A stretch of 64,000 bases of DNA, from contig BSQZ01000130.1 of NCBI GenBank assembly GCA_033239005.1, positions 307,501 to 371,500 on the forward strand, in the 5' to 3' direction. Below the pieces are notes generated by a model. The model was not told the origin of the DNA. It searched no databases and saw only the letters and a list, made by a program, of their open reading frames with translations. This document shows, piece after piece, positions 32,816-43,559 of this stretch. The position numbers were made by a program, and so were the translations under genes. The stretch's first letter is position 1; every line of letters starts with the position of its first letter. Source of the DNA: Lamellibrachia satsuma (Eukaryota; Annelida; Polychaeta; Sabellida; Siboglinidae).

Positions 32816-34800
32816 GGCAAACGCTTTCAGGGATGTTTTTAGAGTGTCTTTGAAGCGCTTCTTCTGGCCTCCATGGGACCGCTTTCCTTGCTGTAGTTCG
32901 CCATAGCGTTTTTGAGACCCGATGGTCTGGCATGCGGGCTACACGTCCTGCCCAGCATAGCTGGGACTGCATTAGGATGGTATAGATGCTGGGCAGGTCT
33001 GCTTGGGCAAGTACCTCAGTGTCTGGAATCCTGTCCGGCCACTTAATGTTGAGAAGTTTCCTAAGGCACGTTGTGTGGAAGTGGTTCAGCTTCTTGGCAT
33101 GGCGTTGGTACACTGTCCATGTCTCACATCCTTAGAACAGCGTGGGGAGCACCATTGCCCTGTGCCCTGTACACCTTCAGCTTGATATGTAGACTAATGC
33201 CTCTTCTGTTCCAGACATTGGCATGTAGTCTGCCGAAGGTTGCGCTGGCCCTTGCAATGACCTTGACGTTCACCTCGTCATCAATGGTGACATGTTGAGA
33301 CAGTTTGCTGCCAATATAGGTGAACATGTTCACTGCACTGAGTCTCTGACCTTTGACTGTAATTTTGGGCTCAACATAGGGTTTCCCTGGGGCCGTCTGG
33401 TGCAGTACTTCAGTCTTCTTTTTGGTGATGGTGAGATCGAAGTTTGTGCAGGCTATGGAAAATTTTTCTACGCTGCGTTGCATGTCAGCTTCTGAGCCGG
33501 CGTTGAGGGCACAGTCATCAGCAAACAGGAAGTCCCTGATGATGTATGTCTTTTAACCCTTGGTTTTTGCTTGAAGCCTCCAGAGGTTGAACAGCTTGCC
33601 ATCTGTACGGTCGATTCCAACGTCACCGTCTCTGAAAGCGTCAGTCAGCATTGCGGAAAAAATGAGGCTGAACAGTGTTGGTGCTAAGACGCAGCCCTGC
33701 TTGACGCCGTTAGATACATGAAATGGCTCAGATGTCTCACCGTTGTCCTGAACTTGTGCTTTCGTGCCAGCGTGAAATTGTTGCACCATGGAGATAAACT
33801 TCCGTGGGCATCCGTACTTGGTCATGATCTTCCACAGACCCTCTCTGCTAACCGTATCGAAGGCCTTGGTCAGGTCGACATAGGTAGAGAACAGGTCAGA
33901 GTTCTGCTCCTGATATTTATCTTGCAGCTGCCTTGCAGCAAACACCATATCGGTGGTCCCGCGCTCTTTCCGGAATCCACACTGGCTCTCTGGTAGGAGT
34001 CCCTGGTCAAGGTGCGTTGTGAGACGGTTAAGCAGGATCCTGGCAAGTATCTTGCCTGCAATATAGAGCAAGGATATACCTCGGTGGTTGTCGCATACCT
34101 GATGATTTCCTTTTCGCTTGTACAGGTGTATGATAGAAGCATCTTTGAACTCCTGGGGGGCTCGTCTCCTGCTGCCACATTAGTAGAAACAGCTGATGGA
34201 GCTTTTCAGTCAAAGCTGAGCCACCTTCCTTGTAGACCTCGGCTGGAATGGAGTCTGTACCAGGAGCCTTGCCATTGCGAGCAGACCGTTCGCTCCAGCG
34301 CTTCATTGATGGGCACTTGGGGGAGACGGTTTATGGCTTCATTGTTGATGGATAAAGGGCGGTTCAGGATGCTGTTGAAGTGTTCAGCCCACCGTACGAG
34401 AACAGTGTGTTCCCGTCTGCACTGAGGAGAGGGGATGATCCTGAGGATGTTGGAACGTAGACTTCTTCCAGGGCATCGTAGAAGTTCTTCAGGTCATGCC
34501 TGTCAGCGTAGCTTTGGATCACATCAGCTTTGTTTCTCAGCCAAGTGTCTTGCATCTGACGGAGTTTCTGCTGTACAGTTTTGCGTATGGTGTTGTATGC
34601 ATCTTTCTTTGAGGAGGACTTGGGGCTACTGAGGTAGGCTTGATGGAGACGGTGTTTCTAGTCCAGTAGCTGCTTGATCTCGTCGCAGTTTTCGTCAAAC
34701 CAGTCCTTGTGCTTTCTGGTCGAGGGCCCCAGGATCTCAGTAGCTGTGTTGCAGACCAGCTCTCTGAGGGTCGCCCAGTCAGCGTCCACGGAATCCACAC
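32525..34800 (-). mobile_element. 5'-truncated LINE with C-terminal C2H2 finger
   Basis: On the minus strand from 34800 there is an endonuclease-RT linker, then the RT: GKAPGTDSIPAEVYKEGG (34270), QCGFRKERGTTDMVFAARQL (33960), YVDLTKAFDTVSREGLW (first Asp), FHVSNGVKQGCVLAPTLF (33720) and, after frame changes, TKKKTEVLHQTAPGKPY and FTYIGSKLSQHVTIDDEV (33390-33290). The C-terminal block HAKKLNHFHTTCLRKLLNIK leads toward a C2H2-type CPxC...H...H finger (clearest in the second copy at 35.1 kb). The YADD box lies in damaged sequence near 33530. It is 5'-truncated in the linker, where it meets satellite sequence. Confidence 0.85.
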
Positions 34801-34802
34801 TT

Positions 34803-35305
34803 TCTAGAGTAATTGGCTGGAAGAAAAATAAGTCAAGGTAGTTACTATAAGGTAGCTAGGGGCGCTAGTTGAACAGAATGAAGGTTAAGCTTTTACATAC
34901 GTACTTATTAGAGCCGCTGTTTTGAAAGAAAAACATATTAAGATAGTATATATAGGATCGATAAGGCCGCTTCTTGGACAGAATGTAGGTTAAGTTAGTG
35001 TCCACGTGTTCGTCTGTCGAGTCGACGAGGACCACTCTAGTCATCTGGGGTTAGTTGGGGCTGGATCTGTTGAGTGCGCATATGGCTGACAAGGCCAATC
35101 CGTGCACGGAAGGAACGTTGGCAGTTGGGACAGGGGATGAGGGGGACGTCATCTTGAGAATTGCTGGCTCGGGCTTTCCTGGCTTGCCTCCTTTGCTCTG
35201 CTGCAGCGGTCCTGTTGGCCTCGCATATCTTGGAGCCTTTGTGCACGGAGGAACGCCACTTGGCCCGGTCCATGGCGGTTTGTTCCCAGGAGTCTGGGGT
35301 GATAT
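34803..35305. repeat. ~500-bp duplicated unit, copy B
   Basis: Second copy of 32309-32815. The LINE part stops at 35305 and is followed directly by TATATAGGATCGCCAAGGCCGC satellite sequence. Confidence 0.9.
35037..35300 (-). pseudogene. LINE C-terminus with C2H2 zinc finger (copy B)
   Basis: The open frame reads WRSSVHKGSKICEANRTAA, then VPLIPCPNCQRSFRARIGLV followed by SHMRT. CPNC with the downstream His makes a C2H2 finger, though the last His is replaced in this copy. Such a finger ends several LINE RT proteins of this type. Confidence 0.7.
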
Positions 35306-35329
35306 TTTATAATATATATTTTTAGTATA

Positions 35330-36545
35330 TATAGGATCGCCAAGGCCGCTTCTTGGACAGAATGTAGGTTAAGTTAGTACATAGATAGTCACTACAGGCA
35401 CTTTCTGGACAGAAAATAGACAAACATTAGGGCATATTTAGACGATAGAGGCGCCAAATGGACAATAATGTAGGTCGAGTTTGTTCATACATGCTCACTA
35501 GAGCCATTGCGTGGAAGGAAAACAAGTCAACTCAGTACATATAATCTCGATAGGGGCGCTAGTTGGAGATAATGAAGGTAGCACTTTTTCATTATTTAGC
35601 TACTTCCTTATCTAAAAACATTCTAAGGAATGTATTAAACTTTTGAAGAAAATGGACAGAATGTAGTATAAATTAGTACTTATTTAGTCACTAGAGGCAC
35701 TACTTGGTTATAGAACAGATCAAGTCGCTACAAGTACACTCACCAGGGGAACTGCTTTGGTAGGAAAATGTATCAATATATTACATACACACTCACTAGG
35801 GGCACTGTTTTGGAAAGAAAACAAGTCATGTTTGTACATATTCCTTCGGTAGGAGCGCTTCATTAGAGAATATAGTTATATTTAGTCACCAGATGCGATA
35901 CATCGATATGTCACTGTATCACTACTTCGCAACTTCACTCTTTTGATACTTCTCTGTTTCACTACTTTGGTACTATATTGGTTTACTACTTCGCTACTTT
36001 GCTACTTGTTTCAATGTTTTTATGTTTAAGGGCTACTTTGGAGCCATTTAGGTAACGTTGTTGCATATATTGTTGCTAGCGGCTCAACTTGGGGAGAATA
36101 TAGGTAAAGTTAGTACATATATAATCGCTAGGGCGAAATTTGGGAAGACCATAGGTGAAGTTAGTACATATTTAGTCGCTGTGGGCGCTACTTGGGAGAC
36201 ATATAGATAAACTCATTGCATGTTATGGTCGCTAGAGGCGCTACTTGTTAGACTTACAGTTCTAGTTAATGAACATAACACCAGTGGCGCAACTTGGGAG
36301 AATACAGTTCAATTTTAATACACGTATACAGTCGTTTGGGACGTTAGAACTTACATGTATGGTCGCTATGGACGCTACTTGAAAGAAAATGTTTCAATAT
36401 ATTACTTCTCAAGCAATATATGCACTGTTTTGAAGGAAAATCGGTCAGCATCTTACTTCTACATACAATAGGAGCACGGTTTGGAAGGAAAACAGGCCAA
36501 ACTATTATATGTATGGTCGCTAGAGCACTGTTTGGGAGGAATGTT
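35330..36545. repeat. Degenerate satellite with CGCTAGGGGCGCTA cores
   Basis: Units of about 60-75 bp recur: a TAGTACATAT-like word, a TCGCTAGNGGCGCTACTTG core, then GGA-AGAA-AT-GGT-AA. Cores are readable near 35557, 36131, 36173, 36229, 36362 and 36516, and also in the duplicated units at 32369 and 34859. Divergence between units is high. Confidence 0.75.
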
Positions 36546-36689
36546 TTTTTTACATAATTTTTTTATATTTTACTGGTGGAGTTTGAGAGTTAATGGAGTA
36601 CACTATGATTTCACTGAAATATACTGTATACATAGATGATAATTATTTGTTTAGTTGTGTATGCTAGTAAAACATATATTCTTGTATGT

Positions 36690-36775
36690 ACATCTACCTA
36701 CCTACCTGACTAACTACCTACCTGTCTACCTACCTACCTACCTACATGTTTGACTACCCGATTACCTACCTGACT
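36690..36775. repeat. (TACC)n microsatellite
   Basis: Imperfect CTAC/CTGAC tetranucleotides on the plus strand. Confidence 0.9.
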
Positions 36776-37194
36776 ATGTCGGCATACAGTTTTACGAAAA
36801 TTGCTTCACACGCTAGCATACCCTACTATAAGAAACCGTCCTCGGACGTTACCTAATGGCCACGTTGCGCATGCGCAACTGGAATTGGCTCCGGCTCCCT
36901 TCATTCTTCACGCAGTGTATTTTCGGTCTAAGGGTAACAGATTCGTGCGAAGTCATGTCGGCGCTTTTTTGCAACGCTATAAACAGTTCGCATAAACAGG
37001 TCGTGTTACCTGGATGTAGCCACTTCGGGTAGCTGTTGGTTACGATGCGCAACCGGATAGACGACGTGGGCGATAATTAACTTTTTAACACGACTTACGC
37101 CAGACGCTGCATTCTGGCGGTTTTGTTCGTGTCTACTTTCCAGGATTAGACACTGCTTCGGATGTGCTTCGCCTTCACGTGATCACATCGGGTC

Positions 37195-39420
37195 ATGGTG
37201 CGCCGAGCTGACAAAGCGAATCCGTTACTGGAAATCAACGTCGCCATCGCGACCGTCGTGGACAGGCACGCACCGATTGTCACGCGTGTCGTCACGGCTC
37301 GTCCGAGGACACCGGGGCACACGGAAGAGTTGTCCGGTGCGAAGCGCAACCTCCGCCGCGCCGAGCGCCGATGGCGAAAGACACGACTCGCTGTCCACCG
37401 ACATATGTATACGATGCTTCGAGACGCTTACCGGCGAAAACTAACCACCACGAAGGCGATTCATTTTTGTACAGTGACACACGAAGCCGGACACAACATG
37501 AAAACAATGTTCGGCGACACCAACGTACTGTTGGGCCGATCTACACCGGTTCAGTTGCCTGACTCACGCAATGACTTAGTCCTTGCTGAGACATATCACC
37601 AGTTCTTCATTGATAAGCTTTTAAATATACGTCGTGCCATTGATTTGCGCGCCGAGCCGAACACTTTCGATCGACAGCCGTCTGATGTAGGTCTACACCA
37701 ACATGCGCAACTCTATAAATTTACGCTGGCGACGACAGCAGACACCAGATGGATCGTTCTCCGGTCGTCTGCGAAATCCTGCGACCTCGACCCGATGCCG
37801 ACGAGCTTGCTGAAAGGAAACATCGACCTACTCGGACCGATCCTAACTGATGTCATCAACACGTCGATCGCAACAGGTGTCGTACCGGTAGACATGAAGC
37901 ACGCGTTAGTGACACCTATACTTAAGAAACGTGGCCTCGACGTTAACTCATTCGCCAACTACCGCCCAATATCAAACCTGAGTCGTGTCTCGAAAACATT
38001 AGAACGTTATGTCGCCAACGAACTGCGACGTCACATTGACGCCAACGGCTTCAACGACCCGTTCGAGAACGCGTACCGGCTGAGACACAGCACGGTGACG
38101 GCTCTCGGCCGAATACACGAAGACATGACGCAGGCAATTGATTCACGGCGTGCCGTTTTGCTTGTACTATTAGATCTAAGGGCAATATTCGACACACTAG
38201 GCCACAGCATTCGACTGCTTCGACTTCGTGATATCGGACTAAGCCAGACAGTATTTACAAGGTTTAAATCATACCTCGCAGGCCGAACTAATGCAACAAA
38301 GATACGCGAAGCAATTTCTGCGCCGAGACTTATTCATCACGGTGTTCCGCAGGGCTCCGTTTCTAGGTCCGATGATATTCAACATGTACATTCTATCTAT
38401 CGCGGACATCTTCGAACGCCATCAGATCCGCTATCACTGACGCCCACGGTTCGTGACATCGGAGTTATATTGGACCGCGGACTTGACATGTCGGCTCAGT
38501 TATCGAACGCTTGTCGTGCTGCTTATTTTAATTTATTTCGCATCGCTAAGATATGAACAAGCCTTACCATCACAGCATGCAAGACTCTTGTTCACTCCCT
38601 CGGTACATTGCGGATCGACTACGGGAAAGCTGTAATATATTGCATCTCCGACCACCTCTTGCACCGTCTTGAGATGGTACAGCGGTCGGCGGCCAGAGTT
38701 GTTTTGCGGATTAGGCGGGACGACCGGCGAAGCATGACAGCAGTGCTACAACAAATCCACTGGTTGCCGGTCAAGCATCGCGTTGAATACAAACTACTCG
38801 TCATTGTGTTTCGTGCCCTTCATGACCGGACGCCGGCGTACCTCGCCTCGCTCGCCTCGTTCCACGCCGCGTCCTACGATCGGCCGATCGCGCCCTACTC
38901 ACCGTCCCTCGCCCCAACCCCGAGCATTACGGCCGCCGTCCATTCTCTCGCGCTGGGCCAACTCTATGGAACTCTCTACCGGAAGATTTGCGTCTGACCG
39001 GCTGCATGGACACTTTTAAAGAGTGTCTTGAGACTCACTATTTCAAACTTGCTTTTAATGTTTAGTTCTATATACCACTCATATCATAGTATTTATTATT
39101 AACATTATTCGTAATTTTCTACTATTATACTAGTTTATTATTTAAATTATTTATTAATTTATTAATTATTTTTATTATTTATTATTTTTATTAGTTATTA
39201 ATTATTTATTAATAAATTAATTATTTACTCATGCGTATGTATTGTATGTACATTTATAGCTTTAGCTTATTTTGTTTAGTACATTTTTGTTTTAATGAAG
39301 CTTAATTCGTTTAATTTTATTACGCACATTTTAGTCCATTTAGTCATTGTAAACACCGTTGAACAGAGTTGTTCTCTGGATATGAATGTAAAAATAAAGT
39401 GCATAACTATTACTATTTAT
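37195..39420 (+). mobile_element. LINE relic with long open RT frame lacking the YADD box
   Basis: A 453-codon frame (37195-38556) opens in the endonuclease-RT linker and runs through RT: NYRPISNLSRVSKTLERYV, TVTALGRIHEDMTQAI, LVLLDLRAIFDTLGHSI (first Asp) and LIHHGVPQGSVS. It then jumps straight to TVRDIGVILDRGLDMSAQLS. The segment with the catalytic YADD is deleted without breaking the frame. The C-terminus follows in another frame (38608-38997: RSAARVVLRI, HWLPVKHRVEYKLL, RALHDRTPAYLASL). An AT-rich 3' region ends with ATAAA and (ATT)-like repeats at about 39420. Codon use is GC-rich and unlike the flanks. Confidence 0.85.
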
Positions 39421-39517
39421 TAAATCGAATGATGAATCGGTGGGAGCGACGGTTTCTAGTCACTTGCAATGATTTTGCACTTTTACTGGAGCGCGATAGT
39501 AAGTTAATTACCATTCC

Positions 39518-40191
39518 ATGAATTGTATGGCGTTACATGATTCTACTAGACTACGCATGCTCGTCGCCAATGGTTACCCTGTGTTTAGTGTCACACTGAT
39601 GTCTTACGGCTGCAGACTGTGTCCGAGGTTTGCAGTCTCTGCGTATTCGGTCGATGCAGTCGAGCTGACAAAATGTTCCGGGGACTTGTGCGAGTTCCGA
39701 CAGTCAGACCACATTCGGACGACGCGTCGGAAGATCGACTTCGGCACAGTTTCGTCTTCGGACCGTCACGGGGAGATCGACTGGTTCGCTGACAGGTGTT
39801 GGCCCCTCGTGAACAAACATACCTGCAGCGGACAGTCAGAAATCGGGAGCCTATCGGACCTCCTCGACGTTATCAGGGACGGACACCGAGTCCTCGTCCA
39901 GATATCGGCACTGGACGCCTCCTGGTCACCAAAGGGGTCAACGACACGGAGCTCCTGAGCGTGAAGTTGCTGCTGGTGGGAGAAGAAATCGGTATCGCCA
40001 AGAACTCGCTCAGCGTCTGCACTGTTCCGATCAACGGCGCCAGCATCGCGTTTTGTGACCACTCGTCGTGGCGATTCTCGCGCATGACGAGCGAAGGCGA
40101 TTACACAGAGAACGATTGGATGTGCTTCGGTCACGAGAGGCTAGACGGAAACTCAACGACCTATCCCGTCAACTGGTTTGTCTCTTACTAG
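39518..40191 (+). pseudogene. Unrecognised gene fragment in two frames
   Basis: 39518-39958 and the overlapping frame to 40191 both look coding where the other fails. The first part contains LTKCSGDLCEFRQ and SLSDLLDVIRDGHRVLVQI. The second contains LLVTKGVNDTELLSVKLLLV and SIAFCDHSSWRFSRM, and ends VNWFVSY. A single indel near 39910 would join them. GC-rich codons contrast with the AT-rich surroundings. The helix-then-beta arrangement around DVIRDGHRV recalls small secreted VirK-like proteins of invertebrates, but I would not press that. No clear signal peptide is present in the open part, so the real start may be upstream or in another exon. Confidence 0.4.
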
Positions 40192-40479
40192 GCCATACGC
40201 TAACGAAACACGACAAAGATGCTGGGGAAATGTGTGGAAGACACTAGAAGCGTGACCGCTTCTTCGTAAATTGTTAGCAATTTCTGCTATAAAAATATTA
40301 TTATGCCACAACTATATGTCATCAAACGAATTTTATGCAGTCCCAATTTGCACATCTGGAGTTTCAAAAGTGCACTTCGCGAATATCATCTTGACTATCA
40401 TGACAATTAAGTTCAACCAAACAGTGATGAAGATCACTGAGACAAAGAGGAAAATTCTTGAAACACATAAATCTGACAT

Positions 40480-41570
40480 TATACTAAAATTGTGGGGAGG
40501 GGCACACACAAAAAAAAGGCCAAACAACTTCACCTATCTGGGGAGGGTTATGACAAACCATAGGCAACTTAGAATGTAGATAAGAACAACAATACCGTAA
40601 GAGACAGCTTCCTTAAATAGTTCGAATACTAAATGGAAGCCCAAATTCCTGAAACATTCAACGAAAAATGAAGACCTCGAAGGTTATCTCTTTGTTGATG
40701 TAAGAATATGAAAGCTGTAGGAAAACACGAGCAATATACAATAAACTGCACCAGTTTGAGAAAATGACTATGAGCGATAAGAGGAGCATAATGGAAAGAA
40801 CAAAAAAGCAACAAACAAATAAGATATTAATGTCAAGAGAGTTATAGATCCACAACCATAATAAAGGAGATCTGGAAACACTTGGGCCATGTGGTGAATA
40901 TGAGGCCGGAGACACTCCCCTGAACGTCGACAACACAAAAAAAATAATTTTACAATTACAGGCCTATTTCTCTATTGCCGGAGTTCTAAAAAAAATCTAG
41001 AAAAACCATGTGAAAAAAATGAGAGCCAGTATGGTTTTCGGGAAAAAAATACATATACATTTTTGGCTTTATTAGAAATGAACGAGGAATTAACAAATGC
41101 AACTGACAATAAAAAAACTTCGATTGGGGTGTTGATAAACTTGTGAAAAGCTTTCGATACTGCCAATCATAATTTGTTAATATAAAAAAATTAAATGAAT
41201 GGTATTAGCGATATAGTACTTAAACAGTTTGTTCGCTATTTAAAAAAAAATGACACAATCTGTTTCCATTGATGATGTGAAATCAGAGGGGTATAGATCC
41301 ACAACCATAGTAAAGAAGATATGGATACACTCGAACCATGTGGTGAGGATGACACCAGAGAGACTCCCTAAAGCATCACATAACTAGAGTGCATCTCGAA
41401 ACAGAAAACGGGAAATTCATCACCAAAACTCAGAAGAACCTCAATAAGATGAGGAAAGGCTGTACACATCGAAACACTAGACGGGATGGCTGGTGTGGCT
41501 GCGGACAGACGAATGTGGCGTGCGGGTGTTTTCTCCCTGTGCGATGCCCATGGCTCACGAGAACAGAAAA
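40480..41570 (+). mobile_element. Two interleaved LINE relics with an 80-bp direct repeat
   Basis: 40530-40930 and 41293-41570 are parts of one LINE C-terminus (NNFTYLGRVMTNHRQ; then HVVRMTPERLPKASHN and RKRE). Between them, 40940-41290 is a different RT relic: SQYGFREKNTYTFLALLEM, then GVLINL-KAFDTANHNLL with one stop. The two outer pieces share a direct repeat, 40846-40925 and 41293-41374 (TAGATCCACAACCATA, AAACACT/ATACACT, CCATGTGGTGA), flanking the insert. Confidence 0.7.
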
Positions 41571-42540
41571 AAAACGTTTTGTTGTTTTCCTCTCCTCCTG
41601 TTTGCTTTCTAGCCAGGCACAAACAGCAATACAATGGAACAGCGTTTATTCGCACAAGTTGGTTCCCAGTTGAATATAGAAACATGCGAAATAGCGAATT
41701 AATGAACAATGAATTAACTTAACGTCAGACATCACCAAGTTTATTCAAGTATGGTGGTGATGATGGATGCGTTCGTACATATTTTCTCGTTGGAAATGTT
41801 GACCCAATCTTTTTACTGTTTTGTTGATGTTGGGTCTACATTACGATATTGACTTTCCGCTCAAATAGTAATAATATTATGTAGTCAAGACACCAACAAC
41901 ATAAATCAATCGACAATGGTTACGTTACGACTCCATAACAAATGACATGTTGAATGTTCGTTGTGTTCTATTTCACATATGTACGTTGTGTTCGATAATC
42001 CGATGATTGCAGGAACATACTGCAAAAGCACAAACTAACGCAAGTGCAAACACGCGTACACACGCACACAGGTGTACACAAAGAAATAAACACACGCACT
42101 AAGAGACGGACATATGCATGAGCCCGTTGTATTTCTCAAAAGCTAGCAATACTTATGAATATCATTGACAATCGAAACAATGACATTATTGGTGTCAGTT
42201 TAAAGTCGTCAATGCATTCTGAGAAATAACACACAAGTACCACTTTCCATACAATAAACTACGTCTGATTTGCTTAAAAACCAATGATCACCAAATTGCA
42301 AAGAAACAATATATTAGTAATACTAGCATATGCATATATTTGTACTATGCCATGTTCTGTTACCAAATGTAAATTGTTTTAAACTATTAACATGATTGTG
42401 TTAAAATATAAACATGTCAACATGACTCGGTTGTCAAGTGTAACAACAGGATGACGTATGAGTGTAAAGTACTTATTTATATGTGGGTGTGGAGAGAGTC
42501 TTATGTGTAATGTCTGTCATAGTCTGGGCCAGACGTAGCT
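41570..42540. other. No gene seen
   Basis: AT-rich with short unrelated ORFs. Confidence 0.4.
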
Positions 42541-42543
42541 TGG

Positions 42544-43203
42544 TCATATCAATAATCCTAGTAAAAGTACAAATACAAATACTGAGATTTTGCACCTACA
42601 TAACATTAGAAGAACAAGCACAAATGCTTGATCCCACTCCTGTATCTCAGGTATTACAGTCTCTATCACATGTGGTTTATCTTGCATGTCACGAACTGTC
42701 TTGTCTAGAAAGTGCTGTTGCATGTGTAGCATGTCGAATACAATGGATTTCGTTTTCTTGTACGAGTCGTTGTTGCCAAAAAAAATGTCCATCACCATAA
42801 AATGTTCGGTTAACACGAACGTTAGCGAATGATAACATTTATTGACGAGCTCTGCATTGACGGTTACTTTCAGCTCCTGACCGGGCGACCGCTGCATTTC
42901 CGGTACCGTATCTCTTTCAGGTAATTTGCCTCGCGGATCGCCTTGTTCCACGTTTTTTCGTGCTTTATCTAGGAAATGTTGTTCACCTTGTATCTGGTAT
43001 CGCATAGTGCGTTCGTACGCGTGGAGCATGTTTATTGTCGGGGAAAGTAGTTTACTGATTTTGTGGTCGCCGTTCAATATAATGTCTAATATATTTAAAT
43101 CTGACGCCATCATGGATGAAACAAAATCTGCCGTGTCCAATACGGTCTGGTGGACCTCAGTATTGTCAGTGACGATCAGATCCTGCCCATGCGATCGCTG
43201 CAT
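42544..43203 (-). CDS. Unrecognised 219-codon ORF with an internal ~95-residue duplication
   Basis: The protein is made of two diverged copies of one unit. Residues 1-102 begin MQRSHGQDLIVTDNTEV. Residues 103-190 begin MQRSPGQELKVTVNAEL. Both continue through a helical region containing M-D-I or L-D-I-I, an MLH segment (NMLHAYE, DMLHMQQ), the shared QHFLDK word, and end before VPEMQ/IPEIQ. A very hydrophobic tail (VLVLLMLC, FVFVLLLGLLI) follows, which may be intron read-through. Directly upstream of the Met is TCTCTTGTAG, a good splice acceptor, so this is likely one exon of a larger gene rather than a complete protein. I do not recognise the family. Absence of stops over 660 nt in AT-rich DNA favours real coding. 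Confidence 0.5.
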   Translation of the reverse strand: MQRSHGQDLIVTDNTEVHQTVLDTADFVSSMMASDLNILDIILNGDHKISKLLSPTINMLHAYERTMRYQIQGEQHFLDKARKNVEQGDPRGKLPERDTVPEMQRSPGQELKVTVNAELVNKCYHSLTFVLTEHFMVMDIFFGNNDSYKKTKSIVFDMLHMQQHFLDKTVRDMQDKPHVIETVIPEIQEWDQAFVLVLLMLCRCKISVFVFVLLLGLLI

Positions 43204-43299
43204 GTTCAGCCTACAAGAGACACATCCGCTACGTCAACTGCACCTAGGCCTATGTCTGTATGTGTATGTCTTTTCCCTCTCTTATCGCTTTGTATCTTT

Positions 43300-43350
43300 G
43301 TATGTATGTGTGTGTGTGCGTGCGTGCGTGAGTGCGTGTGCGTGTTTGTA
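43300..43350. repeat. (TG)n/(TGCG)n tract
   Basis: GTATGTGTGTGTGTGCGTGC-type repeats. Confidence 0.9.
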
Positions 43351-43559
43351 TGTTTTTAAATCCTGTTAGTAACGAAGACAGTACTGGAATTGTTAAAATT
43401 TAAAAGTAAAATGTCATCAGTCTCTTCCAAAGTTCTTCCAAATTTTTAGACTGGTAATAAGGGTTTATTTTCTAATTACATACACATCACTTTGTTATCA
43501 CAATTTTCGAATGTCCTGAACAATTATGCAATTATATTTTGGAAAATTGTCTAAACAGT

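Noticed and set aside
36801..37052. Short ORFs on both strands upstream of the 37.2-kb LINE
   Set aside because: No motif; mutually antisense. Probably LINE 5' region or chance.
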